A stretch of 64,000 nt of DNA from an uncultured Eubacteriales bacterium (GTDB lineage Bacteria; Bacillota; Clostridia; Christensenellales; Aristaeellaceae): the NCBI GenBank assembly GCA_900542445.1, contig UQNN01000010.1, forward strand, positions 1 to 64,000, read 5' to 3'. Position numbers and translations under genes: made by a program. Within the stretch, counting starts at the first letter, position 1; every line of letters begins with the position of its first letter. Positions 24,703 through 33,611 of this stretch are shown piece by piece. A model generated the notes under the pieces. The model saw nothing but the letters and a program-made list of their open reading frames with translations, made no database searches and had not been told where the DNA came from.

Positions 24703-26431
24703 CCGTGATTTCAGGCCGGACAGCATTCTGGCGTATTTCCGGCTGGAATGGCTGCCGATAGCGCTGATTACCGTGTCCGGCCTGATTTACAACATCGGTC
24801 TGCTGGCCGGGCCGTGGTTTGAGGGCAGGCTGGCGCAATGCCTGGCGGATATTCTGGGCGGAAGCGAAACGGCTTCCGCCATGGCGGCGCTGGTGGCGGG
24901 CTACATCGTCGTAACGCTGATCGTGCAGGCTTCGCGGTTTGTGAAGCGGTTTTATGTGCGCCGCTTTGCCAACAACATCAACCGCCGAATGAAGGGCGTG
25001 CTTTACGCCAACCTTGTTCGCCAGAGCCGCGGCGCGCTGGAAGAGCAGGGCGCGGGCGAACTGATGACCAAGGCGATCTCCGACGTGGACGACTGCGCGG
25101 AGGGCATGCGCAAGTTCACGACGGAGATCTTTGATACCGGCGTCGCGCTGGTGGGCTATGTCGTTATGCTGTTTGTCTACGACTGGCGGCTGGCGCTGTT
25201 TTGCATGATCTTCATGCCGGTTTCCTATGTCTGCGCAGAGCTGATGAAAAAGCCGGTTCAGCGTGCGGGCGCGGCCTATAAAAAGGCGGCCTCGGCGCTC
25301 AGCGCGGCGACGCTCGACCGGGCGAAAAACGCCGTTACCTACCGCGTATACGGCTGCGAGGATGTGCGGGAAGCGCGGTATGAAAAGGCGCTGACCGATT
25401 ACGAGAAAAACGCCGTGCGCGCCAACGTCTGGCAGGCCGCGCTGCCGCCGCTCTATCTGGTGATCTCCAACCTGAGCGTGCCGTTTATTCTCTGGTTCGG
25501 CGCGAAAAACGTGCTGGGCACGGGCTGGCGCGCATGGGATATTGCGGCGTTTACGACGTTCCTCTCCTGCTTTGCGAAGATGGCGACCAAGTCCTCCAAG
25601 GCGGCGAAGCTGTTCAACGCCGTGCAGCGCGCGGAGGTTTCGTGGAAGCGCATCAAGCCCATGATGAAAACGCAGGAGACGCTTCAGCCGCTCTCCCTGT
25701 CTGCCGCGCAGACGGTGGAGGCCCGTCATCTGTCCTTCGCCTATGACGGCGGCGAGCCGGTCTTTGAAGACCTGTCTTTCTCCGCGGAGCCGGGCGATAT
25801 CATCGGCGTGACCGGCCCGGTAGCCTGTGGCAAATCCACGCTGGGATGCGTGTTCCTTTGCGAGCGTCCGTATGAAGGATCGGTGCGCATCGGCGGGCGG
25901 GAGCTGTCCGATTTTGCGCCGCGCGAGATTGCGGCGGCGGTCGGCTACCTCGGCCATGATCCGGAGCTTTGGAACGATACGGTCGAGGCGAACGTGCTCT
26001 GCGGCGATGCCGGCGACGCCATGCAGGCGCTGGCAATGACCGCGCTGGATGGTGAGGTGAAGGCCATGGAGCAGGGCGCGCAGACGGTGGTGGGCAGCAG
26101 CGGCGTGCGCCTTTCCGGCGGTCAGGCGCAGCGGCTGGCGCTGGCGCGGACGCTGGCACATCCCCGGCCGGTGCTTGTGCTGGACGATCCGTTCTCCGCG
26201 CTTGACAGGCAGACGGAAGACAAGGTCTTTGCCAACCTTAAAGCCTATGCGCGGGATAAAGTTGTGATTCTGATTTCGCACAGGCTCTATCATTTCCCGG
26301 AGATGAAGCAGATCGTCTTCATGGAAGACGGAAAGGCCACGGTGGGGACGCACGAAACGCTTCGCGCGTCCGTCCCGGCCTATCGTTCCCTGTATGAAAG
26401 TCAGACGGGAGGTGTGGATCATGAAGCATAA
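24686..26431 (+). CDS. ABC exporter half-transporter A (membrane + ATPase)
   Basis: A 581-residue half-transporter with six helices (to about 320) then an ATPase domain. Walker A is GPVACGKST, the signature is an intact RLSGGQAQRLALA, and Walker B is VLVLDDPFSALD with Asp where the catalytic Glu normally stands; the H-loop is ISHR. Start ATG 24686 overlaps the marR end. It likely forms a heterodimer with the next gene, the usual partner arrangement for MarR-controlled multidrug or peptide exporters. Substrate unknown. Confidence 0.92.
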   Translation: MSRKHNRDFRPDSILAYFRLEWLPIALITVSGLIYNIGLLAGPWFEGRLAQCLADILGGSETASAMAALVAGYIVVTLIVQASRFVKRFYVRRFANNINRRMKGVLYANLVRQSRGALEEQGAGELMTKAISDVDDCAEGMRKFTTEIFDTGVALVGYVVMLFVYDWRLALFCMIFMPVSYVCAELMKKPVQRAGAAYKKAASALSAATLDRAKNAVTYRVYGCEDVREARYEKALTDYEKNAVRANVWQAALPPLYLVISNLSVPFILWFGAKNVLGTGWRAWDIAAFTTFLSCFAKMATKSSKAAKLFNAVQRAEVSWKRIKPMMKTQETLQPLSLSAAQTVEARHLSFAYDGGEPVFEDLSFSAEPGDIIGVTGPVACGKSTLGCVFLCERPYEGSVRIGGRELSDFAPREIAAAVGYLGHDPELWNDTVEANVLCGDAGDAMQALAMTALDGEVKAMEQGAQTVVGSSGVRLSGGQAQRLALARTLAHPRPVLVLDDPFSALDRQTEDKVFANLKAYARDKVVILISHRLYHFPEMKQIVFMEDGKATVGTHETLRASVPAYRSLYESQTGGVDHEA

Positions 26432-28067
26432 TTCAGTGTTTGCCGCCGTTCGCGACGCGGCCTTTAAGCATAAGCTGCTCAGTGTCGGCACGGTGCTCTG
26501 CGCGGCGGCTTCGGTGCTGGCCTCGCTGCTTCCGCCGCTGGTGCTGGCGCGGATCATCGATAACCTGACGGGCGGCATGCCGCTTGCGTTCAGCGCCGCG
26601 CTGCTGTATTTTGGCAGCCTGGCGTTGGAGGGCGTGCTTGCCTCCGCGCAGGAGACCCTGCTGGAGATGTTTGGCCAGCGGATGACGCACATGCTCCGTT
26701 CCGAAATGTCCCGGAAGCTGACGAGGCTTTCTGCCGCGACGCTTTCGGCGCAGAACCCCGGCGAGACTGCCGCGCGGTTCTCCGGCGATGTGGACACGGT
26801 TGAGGCGCTGTTCACCTCCGGCGTGATCTCTATGGCGGCGGACGCATGCAGAATCCTTTCCATCTTTGCGGTGATCGCGGTGAAGAACACGGGATTGGCG
26901 ATTCTGCTGCTGCTGGTTCTGCCGATGTTGACCGTGTTCACGCGGCATGTGCAGAAGCGGATGCTCGTCGCGCAGCTGGAAAACCGCCGCGCGGTAGCCG
27001 CCATTTCCGGTCAGGTGCCGGAAGCACTGCATAATATCCGCACCATTCATGCGCTGGGGCTGGAAGAATACATGGAGCGGCGCTACGACAAGCGCATCGG
27101 CGAAAGCTATGCCGCCGTGGAGAAGACGAATTTCTACGACGCAATCTATTCGCCGGTCGTGCTGGTGCTCAACGCCGTCGTCGTGGGCGTGGTCATGCTG
27201 CTGTCGGCTTCCGGCAATGCGAAGGTGCTGACGCTGTTCGGCATGTCCGTCGGCACGTCGGTCGCGGTCATCAACTACATTTCGCGTCTCTTCACGCCGA
27301 TTGAGAGTCTCGGCATGGAGATTCAGACGATTCAATCCGCGATGGCGGGCGTGAAGCGTATCGACGCGTTCCTCGCACAGCCGGAAAGGGAAATGCTCGC
27401 CGAAGAGGGCACGTCCATGCCGCGCGGCGACGTGGTTGTCTCTCACGTGACCTTTGGCTATGACGAGCGGACGGTGCTGCGCGATCTGTCCTTCACGGTG
27501 AAGTCTGGCGAACAGGTGACGCTTGTCGGCCGCACGGGCGCGGGCAAGAGCACCGTGTTCAAGCTGTTGATGGGATTGTATCAGCCGAAAGCGGGAACGA
27601 TCACCATCGGCGGCGTGGATGTTTCGCAAATCACGGATCGTCAGCGCCGCGGCTGCATCGGCTGTGTGGAGCAGCATTTCGCCCGTGTGCCGGGCACGGT
27701 GCTGGACCAGATCACGTTGGGCGATCCGCGCATCAGCCGGGAAATGGCGCAGAATGCGGCACGGCTGGCCGGGTTGGACGCCGCCATCGACGCGCTGCCC
27801 GCCGCTTATGACACGCCCTGTTCGGACGGTCTGTTTTCTCAGGGCGAATGGCAGCTGCTCTGCATCGCCCGCGCGGCGGCGGCCGATCCCGCCGTGCTTC
27901 TGCTTGACGAGATCACGGCGAACCTTGACGCGGAAACGGAAGCGCGGGTGCTGGAGGCGCTCCGCCGCGCGTCCGTCGGGCGGACGGTGCTCTCCATTTC
28001 TCATCGCGTCTATGAAAAACTTGGCGGCAGGGTCATCGAGATCAAAGCGCTGGACGAGGGAAAATAA
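26421..28067 (+). CDS. ABC exporter half-transporter B (membrane + ATPase)
   Basis: A 548-residue half-transporter. Walker A is GRTGAGKST and Walker B VLLLDEITANLD with the catalytic Glu, but the signature motif is degenerate (FSQGEWQLL in place of LSGGQ). With subunit A having Asp for Glu, the pair should form one competent and one degenerate ATP site, as in other asymmetric heterodimeric exporters. ATG 26421 has GGAGGTGTGGATC upstream, inside the end of gene A. A hairpin follows. Confidence 0.92.
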   Translation: MKHNSVFAAVRDAAFKHKLLSVGTVLCAAASVLASLLPPLVLARIIDNLTGGMPLAFSAALLYFGSLALEGVLASAQETLLEMFGQRMTHMLRSEMSRKLTRLSAATLSAQNPGETAARFSGDVDTVEALFTSGVISMAADACRILSIFAVIAVKNTGLAILLLLVLPMLTVFTRHVQKRMLVAQLENRRAVAAISGQVPEALHNIRTIHALGLEEYMERRYDKRIGESYAAVEKTNFYDAIYSPVVLVLNAVVVGVVMLLSASGNAKVLTLFGMSVGTSVAVINYISRLFTPIESLGMEIQTIQSAMAGVKRIDAFLAQPEREMLAEEGTSMPRGDVVVSHVTFGYDERTVLRDLSFTVKSGEQVTLVGRTGAGKSTVFKLLMGLYQPKAGTITIGGVDVSQITDRQRRGCIGCVEQHFARVPGTVLDQITLGDPRISREMAQNAARLAGLDAAIDALPAAYDTPCSDGLFSQGEWQLLCIARAAAADPAVLLLDEITANLDAETEARVLEALRRASVGRTVLSISHRVYEKLGGRVIEIKALDEGK

Positions 28068-28070
28068 AGA

Positions 28071-28109
28071 AAAACGACTGTTAAGCCTAAAAACTTGACA
28101 GCCGTTTTA
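28071..28109 (+). terminator. Terminator of the MarR-ABC operon
   Basis: AAAACG and CTGT arms pair with ACAG and CGTTTT, with one mismatch, ending in TTTTAT. The stretch from 28110 to 28325 after it shows nothing I can support. Confidence 0.65.
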
Positions 28110-28325
28110 TATAACGGGAAAAGTGAAAACAGAAAATCAGGCGACTGTGGCGGACATATGGCGCATGACAATCCGAAAAATGCCTCGCGCAATCGGCCCG
28201 GCGACATGTAGTGTCGGAAAATATGAAGATGAAAAAGGAACAACGACGGAATACAGAAACTGAAACCGCCACAGGCGGCGGAAAAAACCTCCATCGATGT
28301 GAACTCAAAAACTTTAATGGAAAAA

Positions 28326-28353
28326 GAAAAACCATGCAAGCATTTGCATGGCT
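28326..28353 (-). terminator. Terminator downstream of tRNA-Val
   Basis: Minus strand: an 8-base stem CCATGCAA/TTGCATGG with a 4-base loop, followed by a T-run. Confidence 0.75.
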
Positions 28354-28359
28354 TTATTA

Positions 28360-28435
28360 TGGTGGTCTGTACTGGACTCGAACCAGTGACCCCATCGATG
28401 TGAACGATGTGCTCTACCAACTGAGCCAACAGACC
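28360..28435 (-). tRNA. tRNA-Val (anticodon CAC)
   Basis: A 76-base gene on the minus strand. The acceptor stem GGTCTGT/ACAGACC pairs perfectly. D-loop is AGTTGGTA, anticodon stem CATCG/CGATG with loop TTCACAT (anticodon CAC, codon GUG), and T-arm ACTGG-TTCGAGT-CCAGT. The discriminator A and the CCA end are encoded. It is flanked by its own promoter and terminator, with no integrase next to it. Confidence 0.97.
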
Positions 28436-28456
28436 AAGTCACTCGGAACGAAAAAT

Positions 28457-28485
28457 AGTATAGCATGATATGGCGGGATTGTCAA
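28457..28485 (-). promoter_or_regulatory. Promoter of tRNA-Val
   Basis: Minus strand: TTGACA (28480-28485), 17-base spacer, TATACT (28457-28462), about 20 bases before the tRNA. Confidence 0.85.
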
Positions 28486-28544
28486 CCCTGAATTTCAATT
28501 TTTTGTAAGGAATCCGCATGCGTCTTTCTTTATGGCGGGCTTTG

Positions 28545-28553
28545 TGTTATAAT
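28545..28553 (+). promoter_or_regulatory. Extended -10 promoter of the second polysaccharide cluster
   Basis: TGTTATAAT: a TG one base before a perfect TATAAT (28548-28553), with a poor -35 (TTTCTT). It lies about 45 bases before the ExoA-like gene. Confidence 0.6.
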
Positions 28554-28600
28554 CAATCGAATACCATTGTGATTATTTGTCAGGAAGTTGGGAGATAAGC

Positions 28601-29632
28601 ATGCAGCTGCCTTTCATTTCGGTGATTTTGCCTGTGCGCAACGAGGAGCGCTATATCGCCGCGTGCGTGGACTCCATTTTTTCGCAGGATTATCCCGCTG
28701 AGAAGATGGAGGTCATTTTTGTGGACGGCCGTTCGGAGGATCGCACGGTCGAGATGCTGCATGCCATGCAGAAGGATCATCCGCAGATCGTGGTGCTGGA
28801 TAACCCGAACCGCACTGTGCCATATGCGATGAACATCGGCATTGCGCACAGCAGCGCGCCGGTGATCGTGCGGCTGGACGCGCACGCGGAATATCCGGCG
28901 GACTATATTCGTCTGTCCGTGGAGACGCTGCTCACGCAGGACTGCGACAATGCGGGCGGCGTCTTTGAGACGCACGGGCGCGGCTTCATGGGCGAGGCCA
29001 TCGCGGAGATGCTCAAAACGCCGCTGGGCGTGGGCAACGCGACCTACCGCCTGACGACCGAGGACGGCTATGTGGATACCGTGCCCTTCGGCTGTTTCAA
29101 GCGGGAATTGTTTGAACGCATTGGCGGGTTTGACGAGCGCATGACCCGCAATCAGGATAACGAGCTGAATTTCCGCATCCGCAAAAACGGCGGCAAGATC
29201 TACCTCAACCACAACATCCGCGTGCAGTATTACTGCCGCGATACGATGCGCGGCATTATGAAAATGGGCTACATGAACGGCAAATGGAACGTCATCACGA
29301 TGACGCTTGTGCCCGGTTCGATGGGCGTGCGCCACTTCGTTCCGCTGGCGTTCGTGCTCTCTACGATCCTGCTCGTGCTGCTGACGCTGCTCACGCGGAG
29401 CATGCTCTTCGGCGGCCTGCTGGCGCTGGAATGGGGCGCGTATCTGCTGCTGGATTTTTTCTATTCGTATACGATCGCGAAGGAAAAGGGATGGAAGTTC
29501 CTGCCGGTTGAAATCATCCTCTATCCGGCGTTCCACTTTGCTTACGGCTTCGGTTCGTTGTGCGGCATTGCGGCGCTGCCGAAATTCGTAAAAGCGGGGA
29601 AGGAAAAGAAAAAGGCGGGTGACAGGCGGTGA
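28601..29632 (+). CDS. Glycosyltransferase family 2, ExoA-like, membrane-bound
   Basis: A 343-residue GT2 with C-terminal membrane helices, like succinoglycan ExoA. Motifs: SVILPVRNEERYIAACVDSI near the N-terminus, VDGRSEDRT, NPNRTVPYAMNIGI, the metal-binding RLDAHAEYP, and the RNQDNELNFRIRKNG segment. Helices span about 245-275 and 280-315. ATG 28601 follows GGGAGATAAGC. It makes a glycosidic bond on a lipid-linked intermediate at the inner membrane face. It overlaps the next gene by 4 bases. Confidence 0.9.
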   Translation: MQLPFISVILPVRNEERYIAACVDSIFSQDYPAEKMEVIFVDGRSEDRTVEMLHAMQKDHPQIVVLDNPNRTVPYAMNIGIAHSSAPVIVRLDAHAEYPADYIRLSVETLLTQDCDNAGGVFETHGRGFMGEAIAEMLKTPLGVGNATYRLTTEDGYVDTVPFGCFKRELFERIGGFDERMTRNQDNELNFRIRKNGGKIYLNHNIRVQYYCRDTMRGIMKMGYMNGKWNVITMTLVPGSMGVRHFVPLAFVLSTILLVLLTLLTRSMLFGGLLALEWGAYLLLDFFYSYTIAKEKGWKFLPVEIILYPAFHFAYGFGSLCGIAALPKFVKAGKEKKKAGDRR

Positions 29633-30729
29633 GCGTGCTGCATATCTGCTGCAACCTCGCCGGTTCGACTGTCTTTCCGCAGCTGTTTGAAGCGCTGGAT
29701 GCACAGGGAATTGAGCAAATCGTGTTCGTGCCGGAAAAGCGCGCGGCGGATTTGAATAAAAACGAGCCGCGCGGGGTGAAGACCGTCCGCGCGATGACGG
29801 TAAAGCAGAGCGACGCGCTGTTTTTCTTCCGCAAGGCGCAGAGGAGCGTTCCGGCGATTGAAAAGCAGATCGATTTATCCGGCGTGACGCTGATCCACGC
29901 GCATACGCTGTTCACCGACGGTTCAATCGCTGAACGGCTGGCGAAAAAGCGCGGCTTGCCGTATGTCGTCACGCTGCGATACAGCGATCTTTCGGCGATT
30001 TGGAAATATGAACCGCATTTGCGGCCGATGGCGCGGCGGATTCTGCGCGGCGCGGCGCGGGTGGTCTGTCTGGGCAGCGCGGCGCGGGAGAAGGTGCTCG
30101 GCTGGTTTTCGGGCGCGGCGCGGGATGCGCTGGATGAAAAGCTGCATGTCATTCCCAACGGCATCGATCCCGCATGGCTGGATGGCGAACCCCGAACCGC
30201 GCCGCATGCGCCTGTGCGCGTGGGTTTTGCGGGGCGGATGAACGAACGGAAGCGTCCGCTGGACGCGCTGAATGCGGCGCATGCGGCGGGCTTTGACGTG
30301 GTCGCGTGCGGCGACGGGCCGCTTGAGGAAAAGTTCTGCGCGGCGATGCGGGCGGGCGACCGCTATCTGGGGCGCATATCGGGCACGGACGCGATGAAGG
30401 CGTTCTACGCGGATTGTGATGTGCTGCTTGTGCCGTCCTCGGCGGAGACGTTCGGCATGGTCTATCTGGAGGCGATGAGCCAGGGCGTGCCCGTGCTGTA
30501 TACGAAGGGGCAGGGGTTTGACGGCCAGTTTCCAGAGGGCGAGATCGGCTATGCCGTGCCGTGCGGCGATGTGCAGGCGCAGACGGAAGCGCTGAAACAG
30601 GTCACGCAGGGGTATGCCCAGCGGTCGCGGCGATGTGTAGCCGGTGCGGAGAAATACGCGTGGCCGCGGATCGCAGGCATGTGGATGAGACTGTATCGGG
30701 AGATATGTATTGAAAAACGCGGAGTGTGA
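29629..30729 (+). CDS. Glycosyltransferase family 4
   Basis: A 366-residue GT-B enzyme starting with GTG at 29629, overlapping the previous stop. It opens SVLHICCNLAGSTVFPQLFE, has a donor-domain start VRVGFAGRMNERKRP, and the EX7E motif ETFGMVYLE with the following AMSQGVPVLY. It probably acts right after the ExoA-like enzyme. The 316-base gap that follows holds hairpins and repeat-like sequence, so the next gene may have separate expression. Confidence 0.88.
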   Translation: MSVLHICCNLAGSTVFPQLFEALDAQGIEQIVFVPEKRAADLNKNEPRGVKTVRAMTVKQSDALFFFRKAQRSVPAIEKQIDLSGVTLIHAHTLFTDGSIAERLAKKRGLPYVVTLRYSDLSAIWKYEPHLRPMARRILRGAARVVCLGSAAREKVLGWFSGAARDALDEKLHVIPNGIDPAWLDGEPRTAPHAPVRVGFAGRMNERKRPLDALNAAHAAGFDVVACGDGPLEEKFCAAMRAGDRYLGRISGTDAMKAFYADCDVLLVPSSAETFGMVYLEAMSQGVPVLYTKGQGFDGQFPEGEIGYAVPCGDVQAQTEALKQVTQGYAQRSRRCVAGAEKYAWPRIAGMWMRLYREICIEKRGV

Positions 30730-31015
30730 AGCATTGCCTGTGGGCAATGCGGGGGACGCGCTCCGCTGAGCCTAGGGGATTAGGGGGAGATTTCGACCTC
30801 TCCCCCTTAAATCCCCTAGGAACCCCATAACCCCCTCTGAAACGAGCAGGGACACCCTGCACCCGCCTCTCTGTCGCTGCGGCGACATCTCCCCTAAAAA
30901 GGGGAGAGGGGCTGAAAACGTCCCGAACGATTTCGCCCTGCGGGGCGCGTTCGGGGGCTGGAGTTACGGGTTTACGGATAAAAATGTAAGGGCGCGCATG
31001 GCGCGTCCGTAAGGT
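30730..31015. repeat. Hairpin-rich intergenic repeat region
   Basis: A perfect 8-base stem-loop GCATTGCC/GGCAATGC (30731-30750) lies 1 base after the stop. A long hairpin has arms 30771-30790 and 30799-30820 (CCTAGGGGATT...AGGGGGAGA, with a two-base bulge). Then CTGTCGCTGCGGCGACA and CTCCCCTAAAAAGGGGAG hairpins lie at 30871-30905. These look like pieces of dispersed intergenic elements; no gene is seen. Confidence 0.6.
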
Positions 31016-31045
31016 TTGGAGCAGAGCCTAAAAGGAGGTGGCCGA

Positions 31046-32242
31046 ATGCGGATTCTGATGATGATTCATCGCCTGGCGGATAATTCGCCGTACTGCTTTT
31101 ATGTGCACGAGCAGGCGAAAGCTCTGCGGGAACAGGGGCATGACGTGACGGTCATCTCCTGTGTAGGCACGATGCCGATGATGAAAAGGCTTCGCCCCGT
31201 GCTGGCCCAAACGGACAAGCGGACGCCGAAAGCGGACGTCATCGACGGCATTCCCGTATATTTTCCGCGCTGCCTGACGCTGGGCAATGCGGGCGAAAAG
31301 CTGCTGGGCGGCTATCCGATGTATCGCGCGGCACTGCCGATTGCCCGAAAACTGCACGATGAAAAGCCGTTTGATGTCATTCACGCGCACATGCTCCCCA
31401 GAGAGGGGCACGCGGGGCGGCTGCTGGGGCGGGCGCTGGGCGTGCCCGTCGCGCTGACGGTGCATGGAACGGATGTGTTCCACTACTTCATTCCCGGTCA
31501 AACGCCGTGGAAGCGCAACATCGAAACCGCGCAAAACGTCGATGCGCTGATGGCGGTTTCGAGCCTGCTGCTCTCGCGCGTCGCGCCGTATCGCGGGGAG
31601 GGAAAGATCAGCCGCGTTGTGCAGAACGGCGTAGATCTTTCGCTTGTGCCGGAAAACGAAGCGCGCAGGCCGCGCTCGGTGATTTCCGTCGGCACGCTCA
31701 AAGCGAGAAAATGTATGGATAAAACGCTGGAGGCGTTCGCGCGTCTGGCGGATGAATATGAAGATGCGACGCTGACCATCGTGGGCATCGGCGAAATGGA
31801 AGCGCAGCTCAAGGCCCGGATCGCCGAGCTGCGTCTGCAAGAGAGCGTGACGCTGACGGGCGGTTTGCCGCACGAAGAAGTGCTGCGGCGGATGGCGCAG
31901 AGCGACTTGTTCGTTCTGCCCAGCTGGGGCGAGGGATACGGCATTGTCTACATCGAGGCGATGGCGGCGGGCTGCATCGCCGTCGGCGCGGAAAACGAGG
32001 GCATTGCCGACACCATCACGGACGGCGAGAACGGCTTTCTTGTGCCCGCCGCCGACACGGACGCGGTGGAAGCGGTCATGCGCGCTGTGTTCGCCCATCC
32101 AGAAGCGTATGAAGCGCTGCGGGCGCGCGGCACGCGCGACGCGCGCAGACTGACATGGGCGCACAACGCCGAAATCACCGCGGGGGTTTACCGCGAAGCC
32201 ATCGAGCATTGGAGGAAAGAACATGCGCAAGCAGGGCATTGA
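31046..32242 (+). CDS. Glycosyltransferase family 4
   Basis: A 398-residue GT-B enzyme. It opens MRILMMIHRLADNSPYCFY, with the N-terminal domain motif IHAHMLPREGHAG and LTVHGTDVFHYF. The donor domain starts SVISVGTLKARKCMD and has EX7E EGYGIVYIE followed by AMAAGCIAVGAENEG. ATG 31046 has AAAGGAGGT 9 bases upstream, clearly better than the ATG-less open frame before it. Its C-terminal end overlaps the start of the polymerase-like gene. Confidence 0.9.
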   Translation: MRILMMIHRLADNSPYCFYVHEQAKALREQGHDVTVISCVGTMPMMKRLRPVLAQTDKRTPKADVIDGIPVYFPRCLTLGNAGEKLLGGYPMYRAALPIARKLHDEKPFDVIHAHMLPREGHAGRLLGRALGVPVALTVHGTDVFHYFIPGQTPWKRNIETAQNVDALMAVSSLLLSRVAPYRGEGKISRVVQNGVDLSLVPENEARRPRSVISVGTLKARKCMDKTLEAFARLADEYEDATLTIVGIGEMEAQLKARIAELRLQESVTLTGGLPHEEVLRRMAQSDLFVLPSWGEGYGIVYIEAMAAGCIAVGAENEGIADTITDGENGFLVPAADTDAVEAVMRAVFAHPEAYEALRARGTRDARRLTWAHNAEITAGVYREAIEHWRKEHAQAGH

Positions 32243-33536
32243 CGGAACGGGGATGCTCAACCTGTACGATCGGGTGACGGGCATTTTCAACGAAATCTTT
32301 GATTCGCGGCTGCTGACCGTGGCGATTTTCGCGCTGATCGGCTATTGCTCACTGTTCACGCAGCGGAAATTTCCGATGCGCTGGATGATTTTCGTGCTTT
32401 TCGGCATGATTCTGCTGGCGTTTGTGACGCTGACGGCGCGCACGCCCGGACAAAAGACCCGCGTGCGCTTTCACAAGGGCATGGCGGGACTGTGGTTTGC
32501 ACTGCACGGCATGATGGTGGTTTCCGGCCTGTTTTATCAGGATTGGCTGCCGGAGAGCGTGTCGCTTTTGATCTGCTACCCGATTGTGTTTTCGGTGTTC
32601 GCTTCGCGCGACGACAATTCCACGTTCCGCTCGATTCTGCGCGGCGCGGTGTTTGCGGTGCTTCCGTTTCTGGCGTGGTCGTCGGTTTCCGTGCCGCTGA
32701 GCTTTGCCTATCCGGGCTACAAGGGCGTTTTTTACGACGCGAACTGCCTGTCGATGTGCTGCATCGTGATGGCGACGGCGGCGCTGCTGCTGGCTTACGC
32801 AAGCTTTACGGAGAAGAAGAGGAAGGCCGCGCTGGCCTATCTGCTGCTGGGCGTTTGGGCGGCGGTTATGCTGCTGGCGACGCTCTCCCGTTCGGGTCTG
32901 CTGGCGTTTGCGGGCGTGGCGGCGATTCTGGTTGCGGCAATCATTGCGGGCACGGCGAAGCACCCGAAGCGGCTGCTGGCGGTGCTCGGCGTGTTCATCG
33001 CGCTCTGCGGCGCGGCGGGCGTGAAGATCACGGAGGACAAGATGTATGAAGCGGCGGTGGAGGATTACAACCTCGCCGTGTACAATCACGAGACTTACGG
33101 CAACGAGATCCTTGTGCCCAAGCCGGAAGATCGAAAGATCAGCATGGACGACCTGACCAGCGACCGTTGGGGCATCTGGATGACGATTCTGGAAAACCTG
33201 ACGTGGAACGGCCACGAGGACAGCGTCATCTGGGAATGGGTGGCGAAGGACGGCGCAGGCGACCGCCATTTCAACGCGCACAACGCGTTCTTTGGCGTGA
33301 CGTACAACAACGGCTTCATCGCGGGCATCCTGCTGGTGTGCTATACGGTGTTGGCGTTTATCCGTGCCGTGAAGTATTACTGGGCGCATCGCCGGGAAAG
33401 CCCGTATGCGGCCACGCCGCTGGCTTTCTGCACGGTGTTTATTCTGGTGGGCATGTTTGAGTCGGTCTATGCGCCGTTTTCGGTGATTGGCTGCACATAC
33501 TTCCTGGTTCAGGCGCCGCTCTGGCGCGCGGAATAA
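32223..33536 (+). CDS. O-antigen ligase/polymerase-like membrane protein (Wzy/WaaL superfamily)
   Basis: A 437-residue protein with about ten membrane helices and a larger extracellular loop (about 255-365) before the last helices. That loop holds RWGIWMTILENLTWNGHED and HFNAHNAFFGVTYNNG; the latter His-rich motif is typical of the O-antigen ligase/Wzy family. The protein would polymerise or transfer lipid-linked repeat units on the outer face of the membrane. A GGAGG lies 8 bases before ATG 32223, within the previous gene. No Wzx-type flippase is next to it. Confidence 0.85.
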   Translation: MRKQGIDGTGMLNLYDRVTGIFNEIFDSRLLTVAIFALIGYCSLFTQRKFPMRWMIFVLFGMILLAFVTLTARTPGQKTRVRFHKGMAGLWFALHGMMVVSGLFYQDWLPESVSLLICYPIVFSVFASRDDNSTFRSILRGAVFAVLPFLAWSSVSVPLSFAYPGYKGVFYDANCLSMCCIVMATAALLLAYASFTEKKRKAALAYLLLGVWAAVMLLATLSRSGLLAFAGVAAILVAAIIAGTAKHPKRLLAVLGVFIALCGAAGVKITEDKMYEAAVEDYNLAVYNHETYGNEILVPKPEDRKISMDDLTSDRWGIWMTILENLTWNGHEDSVIWEWVAKDGAGDRHFNAHNAFFGVTYNNGFIAGILLVCYTVLAFIRAVKYYWAHRRESPYAATPLAFCTVFILVGMFESVYAPFSVIGCTYFLVQAPLWRAE

Positions 33537-33543
33537 GGGAACG

Positions 33544-33594
33544 TTGGGACTCTGCCCCAAACCCCGGCGGGGAACTGAGTTCCCTGCACCTTCC
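33544..33594 (+). repeat. Dispersed intergenic repeat, family 1
   Basis: Reads TTGGGAC(TC)TGCCCCAA, then CCCCGGCGGGGAACTGAGTT and CCCTGCACCTTCC. It includes a GGGAACTGAGTTCCC stem. Related copies lie at 35341-35390 (same orientation), 35468-35518 (inverted) and, partly, 43892-43926. Confidence 0.75.
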
Positions 33595-33611
33595 ACATGG
33601 GAGATAAATCA

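Noticed and set aside
28360..28435. tRNA-Val as an integration (att) site for the neighbouring cluster
   Set aside because: No integrase gene and no repeated tRNA end were found in the window.
28010..28468. Short frames on both strands around the tRNA
   Set aside because: They cross the tRNA-Val gene and its terminator and have no supporting start or family resemblance.
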